Origin: an uncultured Oscillospiraceae bacterium
GTDB taxonomy: Bacteria > Bacillota > Clostridia > Oscillospirales > Oscillospiraceae
Direction: 5' to 3'
Length of the DNA: 64,000 nt
Assembly (NCBI GenBank): GCA_947630345.1
Contig: CANRHF010000001.1
Coordinates: 1-64,000, forward strand
In this document: one piece after another, positions 57,277-64,000 of the stretch
How positions within the stretch are numbered: position 1 is the stretch's first letter
Layout: each line of letters opens with the position of its first letter
Made by a program: the position numbers and the translations under genes
Notes under the pieces: model-generated
Told to the model about the DNA's origin: nothing
Databases searched by the model: none
What the model saw: the letters and a program-made list of their open reading frames with translations, nothing else

Positions 57277-57717
57277 TCATTTTAGCAGCAGATAGAGCCA
57301 GTAGACCACCCCGTACAGCACGCTGGCGCAGAGCCCGTAGACGATCACAGGGCCGGCGATGGTGAACATCTTCGCCGCCACCCCCAGCACAAAGCCCTCG
57401 GTCTTAAATTCCACCGCCGGGGCCGCCACGGAATTGGCAAAGCCCGTGATGGGCACCAGGGTGCCCGCCCCCGCAACCTTCGCCAAATCGTCATAGAGGC
57501 TCATGCCGGTAAACAGGGCCGACAGCGCCACCAGCGTCATGGACACGGCGGTTCCCGCGTCGGTTTTGTCCAGGCCAAGGCCCCCGTAAAAACTCATCAG
57601 CAGCTGCCCCAGAACGCAGATCAGCCCGCCGATCCAGAAGGCGTTGAGGCAGTTTTTCCAGATCGGGGACTTGGGAGACGCCTCCTGGACCAGTTTCCCG
57701 TATTGCTTTTCCGTCAT
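57277..57717 (-). CDS. spoVAC: stage V sporulation protein AC
   Basis: A 146-residue membrane protein with four hydrophobic segments and the SpoVAC hallmarks: CLNAFWIGGLICVLGQ, LDKTDAGTAVSMTLVALSAL and LAKVAGAGTLVPITGFANSV (quoted in parts). SpoVAC is part of the channel that moves dipicolinic acid into the forespore and out at germination. The usual next genes spoVAD and spoVAE are not seen: the operon is cut by the prophages, and those genes may lie beyond the left edge. Its ribosome site is inside a 13-bp hairpin. Confidence 0.92.
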   Translation of the reverse strand: MTEKQYGKLVQEASPKSPIWKNCLNAFWIGGLICVLGQLLMSFYGGLGLDKTDAGTAVSMTLVALSALFTGMSLYDDLAKVAGAGTLVPITGFANSVAAPAVEFKTEGFVLGVAAKMFTIAGPVIVYGLCASVLYGVVYWLYLLLK

Positions 57718-57722
57718 GATTC

Positions 57723-57754
57723 ATCCCTCCGGGAATAGGATTTCCCGGAGGGAT
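57723..57754 (-). terminator. 13-bp perfect hairpin covering the spoVAC ribosome site
   Basis: ATCCCTCCGGGAA / TTCCCGGAGGGAT with a 6-base loop, between the ABC gene and spoVAC. The 3' arm, read leftward, includes GGAGG of spoVAC. It could end the ABC transcript or hide the ribosome site. Confidence 0.6.
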
Positions 57755-57769
57755 GGATTTATGCGAATT

Positions 57770-60289
57770 TTAGACGTCATATTTCGCGGCCAACTGGGCC
57801 GGCGGCATCCCCAGCAGCCGCACCAGCGGCAGCGCCGTCACCAAAAGATAGTACCCGCAGATAGCAAGTCCTACCACCAGCGCCGCCTGCCAGGGCAGCT
57901 CAATGGGCAGAGCCAGCTCCTTGGTTCCGTTGGCCAGGGTCACCCCTGCGCACAGCAGCACGGCCGTGGGAAGCACCGTTTCCAGCGCCGCGAACAGCGA
58001 CTCCATGAGGAAAATGCCATGGAGCTTCCGCCGGGGGATCCCCAGCAGTCGGTACACCGCCAGCAGCTCCAGCCGGCTCTGGGCCTGGGTCCGGCACAGC
58101 AGGTAGAGCATCACCAGGCACAGCGCGATCACCGTCACCGTGACGATGGTCCGGGCGTCCGCCCGGATCTGGGCGGCCTGGGTGTAGGCGTCCATCTGCT
58201 CCTGGTACACGTCATGGACCGACACGGTCAGAAATCCCGCCTCCTGATCGGGGGTTTTCTGCGCCAGATGGGCCTTTACCGCCTGCTTATCGGCGCAGTA
58301 AACCTGGACCTGGGACTTGGAATTGATCAGTGCGCTGTTGTAGACCATGGTTTCCGCCCGGCTGTCCGGGATCACCAGAAAAGCGCTGAGACCCTCTTCC
58401 TCTACAAAATCCTTGATCTCGAATCGATTATTGCCGAAGCTGTAAATCCGCCCTTTGTGATTTCTGTAGATTTTTCCTGCGCTGGGCAGGTTGACATAGC
58501 ACTCGTCATCCTCCAGCGTCAAGTCTTCGTATTGCCCCGGGTACTGGGCCTGAAATTCCGACAGGGTGATCACATTGCCACCGCTGGCGCAGATCGACGC
58601 CATGGTCGACATTTCCATATAGACCGACCGCTCGCCGCTGTCGCAAATCCCCACGATGGTTACATGAAAGTTCCGCTTTGGGTAGTCAAACTGATTATTC
58701 AGAAAGTACGACACGTTGGTCAGATAGTTCTGCACCAGGCCGTCGTTCTTGAGAATGGCCTCCAGCACCAGCCGGTCCACCACGATCTCCTCCCGGTTCT
58801 GGGGCATCCGGCCATAGATCAGGGTGTTCGGGTCCAGCCGGTCCAGGTGGACATAGGAAAACTCCGGCACACTGATGGTACTCCTTTCCAGCTGGAAAAA
58901 CGTGCGCACGGCGATGGTGGGCGGTTCCGGCACGCTGGGCAGGAAGACCAGGTCGAAATCCGTCTTTTCCAGGTCATCCAGATACTGCTGGCGGATCTCG
59001 TCCGGTGTGCGGTTCATTAGTAGAATGGAGTCTTCCGGATTTTCCGGATCAAAGCTATCCGCGTCCAGGTTCTGGCCCTGGGCCAGGGTCAGCCGCACCA
59101 CATGGGAATCGGTGGTGATGAAATCCTCGGGATCGACCTTGGACAGCGCCAGATAGTCTCCCGTCATCCACAACGTCAGGGCGGTGAGCAACACCAGAAA
59201 CAGCTTGATGCCCATGCGGCGCATTCCCTTGCCCTTTTTCAGGGTGCGGGCCTCCCGGAACATCATGGGCAGGGTAACGCCCTTCCCCGGAGGCGCGGGC
59301 GGCGCCGGCTTATCCCGGAACAGCGCCGTCTGGGACTGGTTCTGCCGGTCCACCTCTTCCAGCGTCAGCACCGGGGCTCCCCCCTTGATGATCTTGGGGG
59401 CCTCCTCCGGCCCGCCCAGCTGGATATTGCGGCTGTCCGTCAGCTTGATGACGATCCGATCCTTCAGCACCGCCACGGTCACGTCCGCCGGGTCCGCTCC
59501 CGGCTCCTGGAGCAGCCGCAGCTTCACGCAGCCCTCCACCGCCCGGGCATCGTCCAGGCCCTTGGTGTACACCGCCTGGTCATGGTCGATCTCCAGATTC
59601 TCCCGCTCCCAGCTTTGATCGTCGGACGCGATTTTGCCGTCCCGGAGGGTGATGATCCGGTCGGCAAAGAACCGGGCGATCCGCTCCTCATGGGTCACCA
59701 TGATCACCAGACTCTCTTTGGACGCCTGGCGGAGCAGGGTGCAGATATTCCGGGTGTTGGCCTCGTCCAGGTTGCCGGTGGGCTCATCGGCAAAGATCAC
59801 TCGGGGCCGCCGGGCCAGGGCCCGGGCGATGGCCACCCGCTGCTGCTGGCCGCCGGAGAGCTCCCCCACGGTGCGGTGGATAAACCGCTCCATGTCCACC
59901 GCCGCCAGGGCCTGACGGACCCGCTGGAGCTTCTCGGCATGGGAAAGCCGGAGGCTGTGGAGGCCCAGATAGACGTTATAGGCGGCGCTGTGGTTTTCCA
60001 AAAGGTAGTAATTTTGAAAAATATAGCCGAAATTCCGGTCCCGCTCCATTTCATAGGCCCGGGTGCCGTAGCGCTGGACCTTCACATTTTCCGTGGAGAG
60101 GCTGCCGCTGTCAAACCGGTCCAGACCGCCCACGGCGTTGAGCAGGCTGGTCTTGCCGCAGCCCGAGGGGCCCAGGATGCACACAAAGCCCTTGCTTGGC
60201 AGGGAGAAGGAGACGTCCTTCAGCACCCGGTTTTCCCCGTCATGCCGCCGCCGGCCATAGGTTTTGTTCAGCTCTTGTACCCGAATCAT
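57770..60289 (-). CDS. ABC transporter, ATPase fused to FtsX-like permease, 839 aa
   Basis: ATPase domain residues about 1-225: Walker A GPSGCGKT (40-47), signature LSGGQQQR, Walker B VIFADEPTGNLDE. A linker leads to the first membrane helix at about 360-378 (LFLVLLTALTLWM), a long extracellular domain, and three C-terminal helices, as in MacB/FtsX-type exporters. It overlaps the upstream ABC gene as ATGA, so the two probably form a heterodimer. Likely substrates are peptides, lipids or wall-active compounds; not determinable here. Confidence 0.9.
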   Translation of the reverse strand: MIRVQELNKTYGRRRHDGENRVLKDVSFSLPSKGFVCILGPSGCGKTSLLNAVGGLDRFDSGSLSTENVKVQRYGTRAYEMERDRNFGYIFQNYYLLENHSAAYNVYLGLHSLRLSHAEKLQRVRQALAAVDMERFIHRTVGELSGGQQQRVAIARALARRPRVIFADEPTGNLDEANTRNICTLLRQASKESLVIMVTHEERIARFFADRIITLRDGKIASDDQSWERENLEIDHDQAVYTKGLDDARAVEGCVKLRLLQEPGADPADVTVAVLKDRIVIKLTDSRNIQLGGPEEAPKIIKGGAPVLTLEEVDRQNQSQTALFRDKPAPPAPPGKGVTLPMMFREARTLKKGKGMRRMGIKLFLVLLTALTLWMTGDYLALSKVDPEDFITTDSHVVRLTLAQGQNLDADSFDPENPEDSILLMNRTPDEIRQQYLDDLEKTDFDLVFLPSVPEPPTIAVRTFFQLERSTISVPEFSYVHLDRLDPNTLIYGRMPQNREEIVVDRLVLEAILKNDGLVQNYLTNVSYFLNNQFDYPKRNFHVTIVGICDSGERSVYMEMSTMASICASGGNVITLSEFQAQYPGQYEDLTLEDDECYVNLPSAGKIYRNHKGRIYSFGNNRFEIKDFVEEEGLSAFLVIPDSRAETMVYNSALINSKSQVQVYCADKQAVKAHLAQKTPDQEAGFLTVSVHDVYQEQMDAYTQAAQIRADARTIVTVTVIALCLVMLYLLCRTQAQSRLELLAVYRLLGIPRRKLHGIFLMESLFAALETVLPTAVLLCAGVTLANGTKELALPIELPWQAALVVGLAICGYYLLVTALPLVRLLGMPPAQLAAKYDV

Positions 60290-62547
60290 AGGTTCTCCTC
60301 CTTTCCTTCCTCCAAATTCAGGTCCCGATTTTTACCGGCCAGAGGATAGACCTGCTTTTCCATGCTCCGGATCACCAGCAGGGCCGAGAGCAGAGAAGCC
60401 ACCAGGTGGACCCCGGAGAGGACCAGCACATAAGGAAGCGGCAGGTAGCGGAGCATTTCCTCAATACGCTTCACGCCGTTGCAGCCGCACATCCAGACCG
60501 CCGCGCCGCCAACCAGCTGCCCCAGCAGGGTGAAAAGCATCATCTGCCACAGCACCGAGGCCCGGGCGGTCCGGCTGGTCAGACCGATGTTGCTCAGGAT
60601 CCGGAAGCTCTCCGTCTGCACCGAGAACAGCGCCCGGAGCAGCACAATTTGCAGCGCCACCACCGCGATCAGGGCCGTCAGGCAGATCTGGAGGGTCTGC
60701 ATCCGCTCCGCCGCCAGCTCCGGCACCTGCTTGGTGGCGCCCAGCCGGTAGGGCGAGGCGGCGATATAGCCCATGGACTGGATCTGCTCCAGAATCCGGT
60801 CTGTATAGGCATAGTCGGAAATAGTCAGGCTCACCTGCTCGCTGACAAGGCCGCCGGTGAGGGCCTCAAAGCTCTCCGAATCGACCATCAGCAATCGACT
60901 GTTGAAAAGGCCATGGCTGTTTTCCATCGGACTCTTCCTGTCCTTCGCCACCAAAGTCAGCTCCGTGGTGCCCTGAGCCAGCAGCTCCGGGTCGGTAACC
61001 GGCAGGGTCAGCACAACTTTTTCTATCCGGTTCAGATTTTCCATCTCGGACGCGCTGCAAAGGAAGGTCCCCTTCTCCAGTTGGTCCGCAGCCTGGGAGT
61101 CCTGGGGAAGGTAGCAATAAGTCTCCTGGGTTGCCTGCATGGCGCTCATCAGGAACCGGCCCACGGACTCGTGAAAGTACACGCCCTTGCCCCAGCCGGT
61201 AGCGCCAACCACCCGGAAGTCCAGCCAAATGATATTGTCCGTGGACCACCTGGCCGGGGCGTAAAAGCCCACATGAATGGTCTGGCCGACGCTGGGCCCG
61301 CCAGGCCCGGCCACCACCTCGTAGAAGTTTTCCGGCAGCCTTCCGGACTTTAGAAATTCTCTGCCGCCGGAAAGCAGCGGGATCGTCTGGGTATAAGGGG
61401 CGCTTTCATTGACGGTATAGTGGGTCGTAACGAAATGCTGCTCATACCATACTCCGATCTGCTGGTGGTTGACGATCGTCCGATAGTCAACGCCCTCCCG
61501 GTAGGCATACTGGACATCGCTGACGTACCCATTGGGCTCCAGACTGGAGACCTCCTTCACCGCCAGCAGGGCGTCGTAGTCCTCCTGGGTCATGGGGCTG
61601 CCGTCCAAGGTGCCCACCACGATCCGAGTCGTGCTTCCGTTGGGGAAGGCGGAGGAATCATAGCGGTAGGTGGAGGTGTCGTCCAGATTGATGATGAACA
61701 CCCCCAGGAAGGCAAACACGGCAAAGGCCGTCAGGGTGAAGAAAACCGCCACAGAGGCGGCCCAAACGGGCCTGCTGCCGGTCTGTAGCCCCGCCACATA
61801 CAGGCTCAGGGAGCGTTTTTTCCGCTGAGGTGTGCGGATGGCGCCGGGCTCGTTGGCCGGTCGGAGGGCGGTGTCCGTCACCACCAGTCCGTCCCGCAGG
61901 ACGATGTGCCGGGTGGCCAGGTCCTCCGCCTCGGGAAATTCGTGGGTCACCAGGATCACCAGCCGGTCCTTGGCGGCCTGGGCCAGCAATTCGATAATTT
62001 TCGCGCTGTTTTCCGCGTCCAGGTTGCCGGTGGGCTCGTCGGCAATCAAAATGGGGGCGGGCTTTGCCAGGGCCCGAGCGATGCTGAGCCGCTGCTTCTG
62101 GCCGCTGGACAGCTTCGCCGCCCGACGGCGGCGCAGCTCCCACAGCTCCACCTGCCGGAGGATCTTTTCCGCCGCCCCTTTGGCCTCCCGTTTCCCCATG
62201 CCGGAGAGCAGCAGGGCGCTGATCACGTTCTTCTGCACCGTGGCGCCGGGGAGGATGCCGTAATTTTGAGAAATGAAGCTGATATTGTCCCGGCGGTAGC
62301 GCTCCCAATCCAGGGAATCAAAATGGGAGGTGGGACTGCCGCGGAAGTACATCTCGCCGTTCTCATAGGGCAGAATGCCCCCCAGGACATGGGCCAGGGT
62401 GGACTTGCCGCTGCCGCTTTCGCCGGTAATAGCCACAAATTCTCCCCGGGAGAAGCTCAGATCCACACCGGCAAGGCCCATGACCACCGCCTGTGCGCCG
62501 GTATAGTACTTCTTGATGTCCTTTAATACAAGAATTTTGTCTTCCAT
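60286..62547 (-). CDS. ABC transporter, ATPase fused to FtsX-like permease, 753 aa
   Basis: ATPase domain residues about 1-220: Walker A GESGSGKS, signature LSSGQKQR (Ser for Gly at the third position), Walker B ILIADEPTGNLDA. A first membrane helix lies at about 265-287 (AASVAVFFTLTAFAVFAFLG), then a large external domain and three C-terminal helices. First gene of the two-gene operon, with GGAGGTG upstream. Together they resemble antimicrobial-peptide or lipoprotein exporters; no sensor kinase is next to them. Confidence 0.9.
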   Translation of the reverse strand: MEDKILVLKDIKKYYTGAQAVVMGLAGVDLSFSRGEFVAITGESGSGKSTLAHVLGGILPYENGEMYFRGSPTSHFDSLDWERYRRDNISFISQNYGILPGATVQKNVISALLLSGMGKREAKGAAEKILRQVELWELRRRRAAKLSSGQKQRLSIARALAKPAPILIADEPTGNLDAENSAKIIELLAQAAKDRLVILVTHEFPEAEDLATRHIVLRDGLVVTDTALRPANEPGAIRTPQRKKRSLSLYVAGLQTGSRPVWAASVAVFFTLTAFAVFAFLGVFIINLDDTSTYRYDSSAFPNGSTTRIVVGTLDGSPMTQEDYDALLAVKEVSSLEPNGYVSDVQYAYREGVDYRTIVNHQQIGVWYEQHFVTTHYTVNESAPYTQTIPLLSGGREFLKSGRLPENFYEVVAGPGGPSVGQTIHVGFYAPARWSTDNIIWLDFRVVGATGWGKGVYFHESVGRFLMSAMQATQETYCYLPQDSQAADQLEKGTFLCSASEMENLNRIEKVVLTLPVTDPELLAQGTTELTLVAKDRKSPMENSHGLFNSRLLMVDSESFEALTGGLVSEQVSLTISDYAYTDRILEQIQSMGYIAASPYRLGATKQVPELAAERMQTLQICLTALIAVVALQIVLLRALFSVQTESFRILSNIGLTSRTARASVLWQMMLFTLLGQLVGGAAVWMCGCNGVKRIEEMLRYLPLPYVLVLSGVHLVASLLSALLVIRSMEKQVYPLAGKNRDLNLEEGKEENL

Positions 62548-62578
62548 ATGCGCTCACCTCCGCGTAAATAGTTGTAGT

Positions 62579-62607
62579 ATTATAGCATGTCCCCCAGGGA
62601 AATGCAA
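62579..62607 (-). promoter_or_regulatory. promoter of the ABC operon
   Basis: TTGCAT (62607-62602), 17 bases, TATAAT (62584-62579) on the minus strand, with TG one base before the -10 (extended -10). Confidence 0.65.
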
Positions 62608-62753
62608 CCGTTTTTCCAATTTTTATTCATAAATTCATGGTTTTCTCTCATTGTTTGTGATCTGTGGACAAATTTTTAAAAGCAGAATCCCTCCGTGGAC
62701 AATTGAAAAAGTTGCCCAAATCCTATCGCCGAAGAGGGCCGCCGGACATACGG

Positions 62754-62788
62754 AAAAGGCTCCGGCGGGAAAGCGCCGAAGCCTTTTT
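62754..62788 (-). terminator. terminator after rplQ
   Basis: Leftward, AAAAAGGCTTCGGCG pairs with CGCCGGAGCCTTTT around a short loop and runs into T residues; it ends the rpoA-rplQ transcript 46 bases after rplQ. Confidence 0.75.
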
Positions 62789-62833
62789 ATGATCTTGTTG
62801 CCGTCCCGGCTCCGTGCCCCTTGGGGCGGGCCG

Positions 62834-63181
62834 TTACACCAGCTCGATGACCGCCATCTCGGCGGCGTCCCCCCGGCGGGGGCCGGTACGGGTCACCCGG
62901 GTGTAGCCGCCGTTCCGGTCGGCGTACTTGGGGGCGATCTCATTAAACAGCTTGTGGACGGTATCTTCCTTGGTCATATAGGCCATGGCCCTGCGGTAAG
63001 CGGCCAGGTTGCCCTTCTTGCCCAGGGAGATCATCTTCTCCGCCACGGGCTGCACCTCTTTGGCGCGGTAGAAGGTGGTCTCCAGCTTGCCGCCTTCCAG
63101 CAGATCCGTCACCTGCTGCCGGAGCAGGGCCCTCCTCTGTTCGCTGGTCTTCCCCAGCTTACGAGTGCCGAACATGAACAT
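62834..63181 (-). CDS. rplQ: 50S ribosomal protein L17
   Basis: A 115-residue L17 with the typical N-terminus (GTRKLGKTSEQRRALLRQQV) and conserved C-terminus GYTRVTRTGPRRGDAAEMA. It follows rpoA by 26 bases, the normal end of the bacterial alpha operon. AAAGGAGG precedes the ATG. Confidence 0.98.
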   Translation of the reverse strand: MFMFGTRKLGKTSEQRRALLRQQVTDLLEGGKLETTFYRAKEVQPVAEKMISLGKKGNLAAYRRAMAYMTKEDTVHKLFNEIAPKYADRNGGYTRVTRTGPRRGDAAEMAVIELV

Positions 63182-63207
63182 TTCCTCCTTTATACAAGGT
63201 TGAGACT

Positions 63208-64000
63208 TTAATTGTTTCCGCTGCTGTCCTCGCTGGCCAGGGACAGGCCCATCATTTCCAGCTTCTTCTGGACCTCGTCCAGGGACTTCTTGCCCATATT
63301 CCGAACCTTCATCATGTCCTCCCCGGTCTTGTTGATCAGGTCGGCCACGGTGTTGATGTTGGCCCGCTTCAGGCAGTTGAAGCTGCGCACGGACAGGTCC
63401 AGCTCGTCAATGGTCATGGACAGCTTGGTATCCGGCCGGTCGGAGGTCTTCTCCACCACCGTCGAACCGGTGCTGACATTGTCGGACAGGTTGGTGAACA
63501 CCGTCAGATGGTCGGACAGGATCCGGGCCCCCAGAGAGACCGCGTCCTTTGCGGAGATGGTGGCGTCGGTCCAGACCTCCAGCGTCAGCTTATCGTAATC
63601 GGTCCGATCCCCTACCCGGGTGGGCTCCACGGCGTAGTTCACCTTTTTCACCGGGGAGTAGATGGAATCCACAGGGATCACGCCGATGGGTGTCTGGGGC
63701 GTCTTGTTCTGCTCCGCGGGGACATAGCCCCGGCCCTGAGAAAGGGTGATCTCCATATTCAGCGAAGCGTCCGGGCCCAGGGTACACAGCCGAAGCTCCG
63801 GATTGAGGATCTCCACATCGCTGTCCACCTTGATATCGCCGGCAGTCACTACGCAGGGGCCCACCGTATCCAGATACACGGTCTTGGGGCCCTGGCTGTG
63901 GAGCTTGACGATCATCCGCTTCACGTTGAGGACGATTTCGGTGACGTCCTCCTTCACCCCAGGGATGGTGGAAAACTCATGCTGCACCCCCGCGATCTTG
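63208..64000 (-). CDS. rpoA: RNA polymerase alpha subunit (partial at the right edge)
   Basis: The frame is open to the right edge; roughly the first 50-55 residues are missing. The alpha N-terminal domain (EFSTIPGVKEDVTEIVLNVK; LDTVGPCVVTAGDI) assembles polymerase, and the C-terminal domain (LELSVRSFNCLKRANINT, form read here LDLSVRSFNCLKRANINT; MGKKSLDEVQKKL) contacts UP elements and activators. An internal Met at 63987 is not the true start. Confidence 0.97.
   Translation of the reverse strand, partial: KIAGVQHEFSTIPGVKEDVTEIVLNVKRMIVKLHSQGPKTVYLDTVGPCVVTAGDIKVDSDVEILNPELRLCTLGPDASLNMEITLSQGRGYVPAEQNKTPQTPIGVIPVDSIYSPVKKVNYAVEPTRVGDRTDYDKLTLEVWTDATISAKDAVSLGARILSDHLTVFTNLSDNVSTGSTVVEKTSDRPDTKLSMTIDELDLSVRSFNCLKRANINTVADLINKTGEDMMKVRNMGKKSLDEVQKKLEMMGLSLASEDSSGNN

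Noticed and set aside
57644..60349. Long rightward frames opposite the ABC transporter genes
   Set aside because: Shadow frames of GC-rich minus-strand genes; His/Gln/Arg-rich nonsense sequence without starts or domains.
1..64000. CRISPR arrays, insertion sequences and diversity-generating retroelements
   Set aside because: No regularly spaced repeats, transposase genes or reverse transcriptase with template/variable repeat were seen.

Overview
The window is bacterial DNA from a spore-forming Firmicute, most likely the Oscillospirales/Clostridia. At the right end, spoVAC, two fused FtsX-type ABC transporters, rplQ and rpoA lie on the minus strand and form the host chromosome. Almost everything to the left is prophage. 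The organism is inferred from protein character and gene order; no database was consulted.

Positions 1-4078 are the end of a first prophage (A) that continues off the left edge. It has a DUF2800 nuclease-like gene, small early proteins and an XRE/Cro-like regulator on the minus strand, then a CI-like repressor and a large serine integrase on the plus strand, closed by a terminator at 4039-4077.

Positions about 4080-57146 are a second, apparently complete prophage (B) with the same plan: one long leftward lytic gene set, and a rightward repressor and serine integrase at its right end. From right to left the lytic strand carries Cro, small early genes, recombination/replication genes (AAA ATPase, PD-(D/E)XK nuclease, NinB-like protein, a miniature SSB, replisome organizer), a SleB-like lipoprotein, DUF3560, ParB, a helicase-methyltransferase fusion, PAPS-reductase-like proteins, zinc-ribbon proteins, a clamp-like protein, DUF1064 and an AAA+ ATPase. 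Next is a promoter-driven five-gene operon: SSS symporter plus two PAPS-reductase/ParB pairs. Then a 1.3-kb non-coding, highly structured region with two tRNA genes and tRNA-like elements, lambda-type packaging and head genes, P2-type contractile tail genes (including a programmed -1 frameshift in the tail assembly chaperone), tail fibre, endolysin and holin. A small rightward module at 4.1-6.0 kb with two XRE regulators and three unknown genes looks like lysogenically expressed accessory DNA.

The points I find most interesting are the structured RNA region at 29.7-31.05 kb, which resembles the setting of giant phage RNAs such as GOLLD and ROOL; the symporter/PAPS-reductase/ParB operon with its hairpin-rich leader; a 47-residue SSB made of the N-terminal strands joined directly to the acidic C-terminal tip; a late-control-D-like tail protein with an inserted SH3 domain; and a face-to-face promoter arrangement in the prophage A switch.
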